A stretch of DNA of 64,000 nt from Blautia sp. An249. GTDB lineage: Bacteria; Bacillota; Clostridia; Lachnospirales; Lachnospiraceae. Of this stretch, positions 41,467-49,209 are shown piece by piece. The notes under the pieces are model-generated. The model was given only the letters and a program-made list of their open reading frames with translations. It did no database searches and had not been told where the DNA came from. The translations under genes and the position numbers were made by a program. The stretch spans positions 124,001 through 188,000 of the forward strand of contig NZ_NFJL01000001.1 of the NCBI RefSeq assembly GCF_002159835.1, written 5' to 3'. Numbering within the stretch: position 1 is the stretch's first letter; each line of letters begins with the position of its first letter.

Positions 41467-44301
41467 ATGATAACACTAAAAATTAACAACCGGGTTGTCA
41501 GAGTCGAAGAGGGAAGCACAATCCTGCAGGCGGCAAAACAGGCAGGGATTTTCATCCCTACGTTTTGCTTTGACGAGCTGGAACGGATGCCGGCAAAGCA
41601 TTGCAGCAATTGTACAGAGTACGGAGACTGCAAAATCTGTTCCTGTGAGGTGGAAGGGGAGGTTAGTCTTCTGACCGCCTGCAATACTCAGGCCCGGGAC
41701 GGTATGGTAGTGTGGACAGAATCGGAAGAGGTTATAAAGGCCAGAACCCGGATATTAAACAGGATGATAGCCACACATCCCCTGGATTGTATGAACTGTA
41801 AAAAGCTGGGCGCCTGCAAACTGCAGAAATACTGTGAAATCTATGGTATAAAGGAAGCCCAGTATGAAATTCCCTATGAGCAGCGGGAAAAGGATATGTC
41901 CAATCGTTTCTATTATCAGGAACTGGATAAATGTATCCGCTGTGGAAAATGTGTGAGAACCTGCCGGGAGCTGGTGGGAGTTAACGCACTTGCAATGGCA
42001 CAGAAAGGCGATATAGCCTATGTGGTTCCAAACGGCGGAAATACAATGGCGGAAACCGCCTGCGTATCCTGCGGAAACTGCGTATCTGTCTGTCCGGTGG
42101 GAGCCTTGATGCCTAAATCACTCCATGACTTCCGGGAGTGGGAAACCCATAAAGTACGGACAACATGTGCATACTGCGGTGTCGGATGTCAGATTGACTT
42201 TTCTGTTAAGGACGGCGTAATTGTGGATGCACAGCCGGCCAATGGTCCTTCGAACCAGGGACTGCTCTGTGTAAAAGGAAAGTTTGCCTATGAATTTATT
42301 AATCATGAAGATCGTCTGAAATATCCCATGATTCGTAAAAACGGAAAACTGGAAAGAGCTTCCTGGGAGGAAGCGCTGGATTTGGTGGCCGGCAAGATTC
42401 TGGAAGTAAAGGAGAATTACGGTCCCGACGCAATCGCCGGATTTTCTTCAGCGAGAACTGTAAATGAGGACAGTTATTTGTTCCAGAAATTTATCCGCGC
42501 TGCAGTGGGAACCAATAATGTGGATCACTGCGCGCGTCTCTGCCACAGCTCCACAGTTGCCGGACTGGCGGCAACTCTGGGGAGCGGGGCAATGACGAAC
42601 TGTATTACAGAAATAAAAGAGGCGGATGTGATTTTTATTACTGGTTCTAATACCACAGAGACCCATCCGGTTATGGGAATGTATGTGCGCCAGGCTCATC
42701 GTATGGGCAAAAAAATAATTGTGGCAGATCCGGTGCGTATCCCACTGGCCGAGATCGCCGATATTTATCTGCAGATTAACCCGGGAACCAGCGTAGCTTT
42801 AAGTAACGGAATGCTGCATGTGATTTTCGAAGAAGGGCTGGAAGATAAAGAATATATTGAAAAATACACAGAAGGAATTGAAGAATTAAGAGAAATCGTA
42901 AAATCATATACTCCTGAAAAAACAGCGGAAATCTGTGGAGTTGACAAGGAGCTGATTATTCAGGCCGCAAGACTGTATGCAGGCACACACAAATCCTATA
43001 TCGCTTATGCCATGGGAATTACGCAGCATGTGAATGGAACCGACAATGTATCCAGTCTGAGCAATCTGGCCCTTGTGACAGGAAATATTGGTAAAAAAGC
43101 CAGCGGTGTGAATCCGCTGCGCGGACAGAACAACGTACAGGGAGCCTGTGACATGGGAGCGCTGCCCACGGATTATCCGGCCTATCAGAAGGTATTTAAT
43201 CCGGAAGTACAGGAAAAATTTGAAAAAGCCTGGGGCGTAAAACTCAGCCCGGTGAAAGGCTATACAGTTACAGAGACAATTCCGGCAATACTCGAAGATA
43301 AAGTAAAACTGCTGTACATAATGGGAGAAAACCCAATGGTTTCCGATCCGGATTCCAATCATGTAAAACATGCCCTTGAGAAAGCATTCGTTGTAGTACA
43401 GGATATTTTTCCAAATGAAACGACAGAGTATGCAGATGTAGTATTTCCGTCAAAAGCATTTGCAGAGAAGGACGGAACTTTTACAAATACGGAACGGCGG
43501 GTACAGAGAATACGGAAAGCAGCCAGTGTAAAGGGAGAATGCAGAGACGACTGGTGGACGATTATGGAGGTTATGAACCGTATAGGTTATGATTGTCATT
43601 ATGACACTGTGGAAGATGTCTTTAATGAAATGAGAACGGTAACGCCTTCGTATTCAGGTATTACCTATGAGAGAATAGAAAAAGAAGGAATTCAGTGGCC
43701 CTGTCCTGCAGAAGATCACCCGGGTACACCGATTCTGCACGTAAACGGACCGGGAAGAGGTCTCGGACTGCTGAAAGCTCTGGAGTGGATACCGTCGCCG
43801 GATACCTGTAATCCGGAATATCCGCTGGTACTGACATCCTGCCGTATTCTTTATCACTACCACACCAGAACACAGACAGACAAGACACCGGGAATTCATT
43901 TTACGGCGCCCAGAAACTGGATCGAAATCGATCAAAGCGATGCCGAAAATCTGAAAATCCAGGAAGGAGAGTGGGTGAAGGTATCTTCTCCGAGAGGCTC
44001 CATATATGTAGAAGCACGCATTGTAGATACACTGAGACCGGGGGTAACCTGGATGCCATTCCACTATGCAGGAGGAGCAAATGTTCTGTCTGACTCAGAA
44101 CATCTGGATCCGGTCAGCAAAATTCCGGGATTTAAACAGATTGGTATTAAAATAGAAAAAGTAGATGACAAAAAAGCCAGAGAGTTAATGGAAGAAGCGC
44201 GCAGCAGAGAAATTGAACACTACGATAAAAACGACCCGATTAGCAGTGCATACAGGGAGTATACTGCAGAAAAGCTTACAGATTCTGTCCAGATACAGTA
44301 A
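41467..44301 (+). CDS. fdhA: Molybdopterin (Mo/W) formate dehydrogenase, cysteine form, with NuoG-like iron-sulfur N-terminus
   Basis: 944-residue catalytic subunit. The N-terminus is a [2Fe-2S] domain with extra Cys (CSNCTEYGDCKICSC), then a His-ligated [4Fe-4S] region (THPLDCMNCKKLGACKLQ), then two [4Fe-4S] motifs (CIRCGKCVRTC; CVSCGNCVSVC). The catalytic half begins RTTCAYCGVGCQI. The active-site residue that is selenocysteine in many homologues is Cys359 (DHCARLCHSSTVAGL). Bis-MGD-binding segments include NPLRGQNNVQGACDMGALP. ATG 41467 is preceded by AAGGAGGA; the open frame upstream is rejected. Its neighbours mobA, fdhD and hydA suggest a complex that couples formate/CO2 to H2. Confidence 0.92.
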   Translation: MITLKINNRVVRVEEGSTILQAAKQAGIFIPTFCFDELERMPAKHCSNCTEYGDCKICSCEVEGEVSLLTACNTQARDGMVVWTESEEVIKARTRILNRMIATHPLDCMNCKKLGACKLQKYCEIYGIKEAQYEIPYEQREKDMSNRFYYQELDKCIRCGKCVRTCRELVGVNALAMAQKGDIAYVVPNGGNTMAETACVSCGNCVSVCPVGALMPKSLHDFREWETHKVRTTCAYCGVGCQIDFSVKDGVIVDAQPANGPSNQGLLCVKGKFAYEFINHEDRLKYPMIRKNGKLERASWEEALDLVAGKILEVKENYGPDAIAGFSSARTVNEDSYLFQKFIRAAVGTNNVDHCARLCHSSTVAGLAATLGSGAMTNCITEIKEADVIFITGSNTTETHPVMGMYVRQAHRMGKKIIVADPVRIPLAEIADIYLQINPGTSVALSNGMLHVIFEEGLEDKEYIEKYTEGIEELREIVKSYTPEKTAEICGVDKELIIQAARLYAGTHKSYIAYAMGITQHVNGTDNVSSLSNLALVTGNIGKKASGVNPLRGQNNVQGACDMGALPTDYPAYQKVFNPEVQEKFEKAWGVKLSPVKGYTVTETIPAILEDKVKLLYIMGENPMVSDPDSNHVKHALEKAFVVVQDIFPNETTEYADVVFPSKAFAEKDGTFTNTERRVQRIRKAASVKGECRDDWWTIMEVMNRIGYDCHYDTVEDVFNEMRTVTPSYSGITYERIEKEGIQWPCPAEDHPGTPILHVNGPGRGLGLLKALEWIPSPDTCNPEYPLVLTSCRILYHYHTRTQTDKTPGIHFTAPRNWIEIDQSDAENLKIQEGEWVKVSSPRGSIYVEARIVDTLRPGVTWMPFHYAGGANVLSDSEHLDPVSKIPGFKQIGIKIEKVDDKKARELMEEARSREIEHYDKNDPISSAYREYTAEKLTDSVQIQ

Positions 44302-44345
44302 CTGTGGTTAATAAGTGATAGATGTTAAGAAAGGAATAGAATGCT

Positions 44346-46109
44346 ATGTATGAAGTATACGGAGGAATGCTGAAAGAAGATATTGTCTGTACAATTGACG
44401 GGAAGAGAGTAGTCTGTCCGCCGGAGTCTTCAATTTTGGATGCCGCCAGATCTGCAGGGATTGAAATTCCTACTTTGTGTTATCTGAAAGGGCTGACTCC
44501 CACCGGAGCATGCGGGATTTGTGCAGTAGAAATTGAAGAAGAAGGGGAAAGAATCATTCGTCGCGCCTGCCGTGTCCGGGCAAAAGATGGTATGGTGATT
44601 TATACCAGCACACCGGCTGTGGATGCGTACAGAAGAGAACGATTAATGGAAATTTTAGACAGACATCCCAATGACTGTCTGACCTGTCAGAAAACAGGCG
44701 GAAATTGTCAGCTTCAAAATGTTTCCTATCTGTTTGGAATCAATCCGGCGAACCGACATGTGTCCGGAAGAGGAAAGGACGATTCCAGTCCGGCTATGAT
44801 ACGGGACATGGATAAATGTATTGCATGCGGACGGTGTGTGACAGTCTGTGAAGAAGTTCAGAAGATTGGCATTTACGAGATGAAATGTAATGAGAAAACA
44901 GGAGAACGTTACGTAAATACCAAAAAGGATGTAAATCTGTCAGCTACAGAATGTATTAATTGCGGTCAGTGCGTAAAAGTCTGTCCGGTTGCCGCGCTGA
45001 CGGAAAAGGACAGTGTACATAAGGCTATAGCCGCTTTGGACGATCCCAATACAACGGTTGTATGGCAGATGGCTCCTGCAATTCAAAACACACTGGGGGA
45101 AGAATTCGGTCTTTCCCCGGGTACAGATGTCACGAAAAAAATCGCAGCAGCTATGAAACAACTGGGAGGGTATGCGTTTACCACGGACTTCAGTGCTGAT
45201 GTGACAATTATGGAAGAAGGAACAGAGTTTATCCAGCGAGTGACAAAAGGCGGCGTGCTGCCAATGATGACGTCCTGCTGTCCGGGCTGGGTGAAATATA
45301 TGGAATATAACTATCCCGATCAGCTGGAACATCTTTCCAGCTGCAAATCCCCCCAGCAGATGTTCGGGGCTCTGGTGAAAAATTATCTGCCGGAGAAAAT
45401 TGGTGTACCTGCTGAAAAGATTTGTCAGATTTCGATTATGCCCTGTGTGGCGAAAAAGTTTGAACGTGACAGGACAGAAATGGAAAGTGAAAAGGGACGG
45501 GATGTGGATATTGTACTGACTACCAGGGAAGCGGCAAAATTATTTAAACTTCGCGGTATCAGCCTCGCAGATATTCAGGAAGAAGAATTCGATGACTTTA
45601 TGGGAGAAGGATCGGGTGCCGGACGTATTTTCGGAACAACCGGAGGCGTTATGGAGGCAGCTCTTCGTACAGTGGTCTGGAAGCTGACCGGCGGAAAAAT
45701 CGATCAGATTGATTATCAGGAAGTCAGAGGATATAAAGGGCTGAAAGAAGCGTCTGTGGTGATTGGAGATCTGGAAGTAAAGGTTGCCATTGTAAATGGG
45801 ATTGGAAATGTAAAGCCTGTTATGGAGGAGGTTCGTTTAGGAAAATCCCCCTATCATTTTATTGAAGTTATGGCCTGTCCCGGCGGCTGTCTCAATGGCG
45901 GAGGAGCGCCGCTGACAGTTTCTCCGGATATGGTTGCAAAGAGAAAAGATAAAATGTATGAAAGTGATAAAAAAAGCCAAATTCGGAGATCCCATGAAAA
46001 TAAAGAAGTTCAAAAGCTTTACGAAGAGTACCTGAAAGAACCCTGTGGTCATATTTCCCATCACCTGCTGCATACAACCTATACGGATCGCAGCGGGGAA
46101 GTAAAATAG
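44346..46109 (+). CDS. hydA: [FeFe] hydrogenase catalytic subunit
   Basis: 587-residue hydrogenase with N-terminal [2Fe-2S] (YLKGLTPTGACGICAVEIEE), His-Cys [4Fe-4S] (HPNDCLTCQKTGGNCQLQ), two [4Fe-4S] motifs (CIACGRCVTVC; CINCGQCVKVC) and the H-domain. H-cluster motifs are TSCCPGW with Cys311, MPCVAKK with Cys367 and MACPGGCLNGGG with Cys511 and Cys515. All catalytic Cys are present. The short C-terminal tail after residue about 535 carries LKEPCGHISHHLLH. It is soluble and has no HydB or HydC partners here, but sits right after fdhA and before a small ferredoxin, as in hydrogen-dependent CO2 reductase (HDCR)-like systems. Confidence 0.94.
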   Translation: MYEVYGGMLKEDIVCTIDGKRVVCPPESSILDAARSAGIEIPTLCYLKGLTPTGACGICAVEIEEEGERIIRRACRVRAKDGMVIYTSTPAVDAYRRERLMEILDRHPNDCLTCQKTGGNCQLQNVSYLFGINPANRHVSGRGKDDSSPAMIRDMDKCIACGRCVTVCEEVQKIGIYEMKCNEKTGERYVNTKKDVNLSATECINCGQCVKVCPVAALTEKDSVHKAIAALDDPNTTVVWQMAPAIQNTLGEEFGLSPGTDVTKKIAAAMKQLGGYAFTTDFSADVTIMEEGTEFIQRVTKGGVLPMMTSCCPGWVKYMEYNYPDQLEHLSSCKSPQQMFGALVKNYLPEKIGVPAEKICQISIMPCVAKKFERDRTEMESEKGRDVDIVLTTREAAKLFKLRGISLADIQEEEFDDFMGEGSGAGRIFGTTGGVMEAALRTVVWKLTGGKIDQIDYQEVRGYKGLKEASVVIGDLEVKVAIVNGIGNVKPVMEEVRLGKSPYHFIEVMACPGGCLNGGGAPLTVSPDMVAKRKDKMYESDKKSQIRRSHENKEVQKLYEEYLKEPCGHISHHLLHTTYTDRSGEVK

Positions 46110-46127
46110 GAAAGGCAAGGTGTATAT

Positions 46128-46298
46128 ATGGCTTTCGTTATAACGAACCGCTGCGTAAAGTGCGGCGCCTGTGAATCGGAGTGTCCGAATAAGGCGATAG
46201 TGGAAGAAGAAAAAAAGTTCAGTATCAACTACAGAAAATGCCTGGAATGCGGAAACTGTATTGACGTCTGTCCCAATAAGGCGATAGATGAAATGTAA
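46128..46298 (+). CDS. Small 2[4Fe-4S] ferredoxin
   Basis: 56-residue protein with two complete motifs, CVKCGACESECPNKAI and CLECGNCIDVCPNKAI. It starts at ATG 46128, 18 bases after hydA, with GGAAAGGCAAGG upstream, and ends at TAA 46296-46298. It is a bacterial-type ferredoxin or a very small HycB-like electron-transfer subunit. It would carry electrons between the formate dehydrogenase and hydrogenase subunits encoded upstream. A strong terminator follows. Confidence 0.92.
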   Translation: MAFVITNRCVKCGACESECPNKAIVEEEKKFSINYRKCLECGNCIDVCPNKAIDEM

Positions 46299-46315
46299 GT
46301 TCCGAAAACAAAAAA

Positions 46316-46355
46316 GCCTCTAAACAGATGATTTTATCTGTTTGGAGGCTTTTTT
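46316..46355. terminator. Bidirectional intrinsic terminator
   Basis: GCCTCTAAACAGAT and its complement (one G-T pair) flank a six-base loop at 46316-46349. A T6 run follows on the plus strand and A6 precedes it, so it can end both the hydA operon and the convergent symporter gene. Confidence 0.92.
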
Positions 46356-46367
46356 CAAAAGCAGTAT

Positions 46368-47579
46368 TTACAAATCAATAGAAATATGGGTCTCCTGCAT
46401 GTTGTGCTTTTTGGCGTATCCGGTAAGGATTAGTGTAAGTGCGCCGTCTCCGGTTACGTTGCAGGCTGTTCCGAAGCTGTCCTGCAAAGCGAAGATGGTC
46501 AGCATCAAAGCTGTTCCCGCTTCATCAAATCCCAGAACTCCGGTAATAATTCCCAGGGAAGCCATAACTGTTCCCCCCGGCACTCCCGGAGCGCCGATGG
46601 CGAAGATTCCCAGAAGCACACAGAATAAAATCATGGTTCCGAGGCTTGGAAGGGATCCGTAGAGAATCTTGGAGATCGTCATACAGAAAAAGACTTCGGT
46701 TAATACAGAACCGCACAGATGAATATTGGCAAATAAAGGAATACCGAAATCCACCATGTCTTTCCGTAAAGGTTTTGCTTTTTCTGCACACTGAAGGGCT
46801 ACTGCCAGGGTAGCGGCCGAGGACATGGTTCCGACGGCTGTTAAATAGGCAGGGCCGTAATGGCGGACAACTTCCAGAGGATTCTGGTGGGAATACATAC
46901 CTGCCAGAAAATACAGAAGAGTCATCCAGATATAATGTCCTACCAGGACAATGAGAATGACCTGAAGGAAAATAGGAAGCTGCTTCGTTATGGAACCCTC
47001 ATAGGCCAGGGAACAGAAAGTTACACCGATAAAAAACGGAAGAATCGGAATAATAACTTTCGATACAATGGATAAAACAATCTTCTGGAATTCATCCAGA
47101 ATGCCGGTAATTAGCCGGGACTTATTCCAGGTGGCGGCAAGACCGATTAAAACCGAGAAAACAAGGGCGCTCATCACGGACATAATCTGGGGAATTTCCA
47201 GTTCAAAAACCACTTCCGGAAGGGTCTTCAGTCCTTCCACATCGGTTACGATGGACAAATGGGGAATCAGGCCGTAGCCGGCTCCCATGGAGAATAAAGC
47301 AGCACCGAGAGAAGAAGCGTATGCCAGAAGAATGGCAATTCCCAGCATCCGGGAAGCATTGTTTCCCAGTTTCGTAATGGACGGGGCAATAAAGCCGATG
47401 ATAATCAGCGGCACACAGAAATTAATGAGCTGTCCCAGAACGTATTTTAAGGTAACAACTACATTGAGAATTCCGGCAGTTACCCCGGAGCCGTCGGTGG
47501 CATTTAAAGCAAGACCTATCAGGATGCCCAGAACAACGCCAACCAACAGTTTGAATGGCAAACTTTTAAAAAATTTCAT
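46368..47579 (-). CDS. Dicarboxylate/amino acid:cation symporter (DAACS family)
   Basis: 403-residue membrane protein of the GltP/GltT/SstT type. It begins with a helix KLLVGVVLGILIGLAL, then ITKLGNNASRMLGIAILL, SFGTACNVTGDGALTLILTG in the C-terminal substrate site and a re-entrant loop region (TMSSAATLAVALQCA). It takes up a dicarboxylate or neutral or acidic amino acid with Na+ or H+. The C-terminal NVTGDGA replaces the NMDGTA-like loop of typical glutamate carriers, so the substrate may be different. The GGAGGGAG site precedes the start. Confidence 0.88.
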   Translation of the reverse strand: MKFFKSLPFKLLVGVVLGILIGLALNATDGSGVTAGILNVVVTLKYVLGQLINFCVPLIIIGFIAPSITKLGNNASRMLGIAILLAYASSLGAALFSMGAGYGLIPHLSIVTDVEGLKTLPEVVFELEIPQIMSVMSALVFSVLIGLAATWNKSRLITGILDEFQKIVLSIVSKVIIPILPFFIGVTFCSLAYEGSITKQLPIFLQVILIVLVGHYIWMTLLYFLAGMYSHQNPLEVVRHYGPAYLTAVGTMSSAATLAVALQCAEKAKPLRKDMVDFGIPLFANIHLCGSVLTEVFFCMTISKILYGSLPSLGTMILFCVLLGIFAIGAPGVPGGTVMASLGIITGVLGFDEAGTALMLTIFALQDSFGTACNVTGDGALTLILTGYAKKHNMQETHISIDL

Positions 47580-47648
47580 AGAATAAAATCTCCCTCCTAC
47601 TGTATAAAAAATCGTTCTTTTTTAATTTATACAGATAAATACAGAAAT

Positions 47649-47677
47649 ATTATAACGGCTTTAGAAAAAAAGCACAA
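47649..47677 (-). promoter_or_regulatory. Sigma-A promoter of the symporter gene
   Basis: On the minus strand TTGTGC (complement of 47672-47677) and TATAAT (complement of 47649-47654) are 17 bases apart. It is divergent from the hydE-hydG operon promoter. Confidence 0.65.
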
Positions 47678-47702
47678 CCATATACTTATTTTTTTAGAAG
47701 TA

Positions 47703-47731
47703 TTGTTATTTTTGTTCAAAAATGGTATGCT
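47703..47731 (+). promoter_or_regulatory. Sigma-A promoter with extended -10 for the hydrogenase maturation operon
   Basis: TTGTTA at 47703-47708, 17 bases, TATGCT at 47726-47731, with TGG before the -10. GGTATG here and CATACC at 47741-47746 make an inverted repeat around the start point, which may be an operator. Confidence 0.72.
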
Positions 47732-47737
47732 TATTTC

Positions 47738-47827
47738 ATCCATACCCCAAAGATTCGTCTGAGGGGAAAGGGCCGTAAACAAGATTGAAGAGTCGTATTG
47801 CGCCCGTTTTGGATACGGGCGCTTTTT
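47738..47827 (+). ncRNA. Attenuator-type leader of unknown class before the TM1266-like gene
   Basis: A short leader with CCCC-n14-GGGG pairing (47745-47765), then AAAGGGCCGTAAAC, then a terminator GCGCCCG/CGGGCGC (47800-47822) with TTTTT. GGGC near 47770 can pair with GCCC of the terminator 5' arm, so alternative folds are possible. The class is not one I recognise. Gene content suggests a signal linked to iron, sulfur, SAM or hydrogenase state, but this is a guess. Confidence 0.55.
47800..47827 (+). terminator. Intrinsic terminator in the hydrogenase maturation leader
   Basis: GCGCCCG (47800-47806) and CGGGCGC (47816-47822) form a stem with a nine-base loop, followed by five T. It stands between promoter and first gene and so must be passed for expression. 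Confidence 0.82.
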
Positions 47828-47846
47828 ATATCCTGCGATATAAAAA
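47823..47846 (+). repeat. Short palindrome fused to the leader terminator, diverged copy C
   Basis: TTTTTATATC and GATATAAAAA flank CTGC. The left arm begins with the terminator T-run, and the tail ACCGCGCAGAAAA follows, as in the copy at 54281 (TCCGCGCAGAAAA). Confidence 0.65.
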
Positions 47847-47884
47847 AGCGTACCGCGCAGAAAATGATTAAAGGAGGAATGCGG

Positions 47885-48136
47885 GTGGAAACAAGAATCG
47901 CGGTTATGGGAATTATTGTGGAAGACAAGGAGTCAGTAGGAGAGCTGAATGCCCTTCTCCATCAGTATGGAGAATATGTGGTGGGAAGAATGGGCGTACC
48001 CTACCGTTCCAGAAACATTTCAGTAATCAGCGTTGTTCTGGACGCGCCAAATGAAGTCATAAGCAGTCTGTCCGGAAAAATAGGAATGCTGAAGGGAATT
48101 TCCATTAAGACCGTATATTCTAAGATGCCGGAATAA
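47885..48136 (+). CDS. TM1266-like iron-only hydrogenase system regulator
   Basis: 83-residue protein with an ACT-like fold, METRIAVMGIIVEDKESVGE and RMGVPYRSRNISVISVVLDA, as in the TM1266 family found next to hydE, hydF and hydG. GTG 47885 has AAGGAGG seven bases upstream; the ATG at 47879 is too near that site. It may sense a metabolite and regulate hydrogenase maturation; the mode is not known. hydE follows after six bases. Confidence 0.85.
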   Translation: METRIAVMGIIVEDKESVGELNALLHQYGEYVVGRMGVPYRSRNISVISVVLDAPNEVISSLSGKIGMLKGISIKTVYSKMPE

Positions 48137-48142
48137 AATTGT

Positions 48143-49195
48143 ATGGAAAAAAACTGGAAGATGCTGGCAGATAAGCTGGCTAAAAACCATAATCTGGAAG
48201 CAGAAGAGCTTCTCTGGCTCTATCTGAACCGGAACAAAGAAAGAAATCAGTATCTGTATGAAACAGCCAGGAAGGTCAGGGAAGAAATTTACGGAAAAGA
48301 GATTTACATACGCGGGCTGATTGAGATTAGTAATTACTGCAGGAACGACTGCTATTACTGTGGAATCCGCAGAAGCAACCAGAAGGTCCGCCGATACCGA
48401 CTCAGTGAATCTCAGATCTTAGACTGCTGCAGAAAAGGATACGCTCTGGGATTTTACACCTTTGTTCTCCAGGGAGGAGAAGACGGATATTATACTGATG
48501 AACGTCTGGCGAAAATTATATCTTCCATAAAGCGGGAATTTCCCGACTGTGCTGTGACCCTTTCGCTGGGAGAGCGATCCCGGGAGAGTTATCAGAGGCT
48601 TTATGACGCGGGGGCGGACAGATACCTGCTTCGCCATGAAACGGCGGACTGCAGGCATTACCGGAAGCTGCATCCGAAGGAATTATCTCTGGAACACCGG
48701 ATGCAGTGTCTGGAAGAGTTAAAGGAAATCGGCTATCAGACAGGGGCAGGATTTATGGTGGGTTCTCCCGGGCAGACGCCGGAATGCCTGATTAAGGATT
48801 TCTGTTATTTAAAGAAACTGGCGCCGGAAATGGTAGGGATTGGCCCTTTCCTTTCCCATAAGGATACGCCGTTTCGGGACTGTGAGAACGGGACGCTGGA
48901 AGATACCCTGTTCTGTCTGGCAGTGGTGCGCCTTTTACTTCCGCAGGTACTGCTTCCTGCTACGACAGCCCTGGGGACAGTAGATCCCACAGGAAGGAAA
49001 AAAGGAATCCTGGCGGGAGCAAATGTGGTGATGCCCAATCTGTCGCCCCAGTCGGTGCGGGAAGACTATCTGCTGTACGATCACAAGGCGTCAACAGGAG
49101 TGGAGTCTGCAGAAGGACTGAAGGAACTGGAAAAAGAGATGGAATCCGTGGGCTTTCAGGTGGTAAAAGCCAGAGGAGACTGGAAACAAAAATAA
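48143..49195 (+). CDS. hydE: [FeFe] hydrogenase maturase HydE (radical SAM)
   Basis: 350-residue radical SAM enzyme with Cys66-x3-Cys70-x2-Cys73 (CRNDCYYC), then YTFVLQGGEDGYYTDERLAK, HETADCRHYRKLHP and GFMVGSPGQTPECLIKDFC. It helps build the dithiomethylamine bridge and diiron subcluster of the H-cluster from the Fe-CO-CN-cysteine synthon. Length matches the family. It lies between the TM1266-like gene and hydG, a regular grouping. Confidence 0.94.
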   Translation: MEKNWKMLADKLAKNHNLEAEELLWLYLNRNKERNQYLYETARKVREEIYGKEIYIRGLIEISNYCRNDCYYCGIRRSNQKVRRYRLSESQILDCCRKGYALGFYTFVLQGGEDGYYTDERLAKIISSIKREFPDCAVTLSLGERSRESYQRLYDAGADRYLLRHETADCRHYRKLHPKELSLEHRMQCLEELKEIGYQTGAGFMVGSPGQTPECLIKDFCYLKKLAPEMVGIGPFLSHKDTPFRDCENGTLEDTLFCLAVVRLLLPQVLLPATTALGTVDPTGRKKGILAGANVVMPNLSPQSVREDYLLYDHKASTGVESAEGLKELEKEMESVGFQVVKARGDWKQK

Positions 49196-49209
49196 AATGA
49201 AAGAGATGG

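Noticed and set aside
42541..42543. Possible selenocysteine codon in fdhA
   Set aside because: The active-site codon is TGC (Cys), and the whole frame has no in-frame TGA, so no selenocysteine is used.
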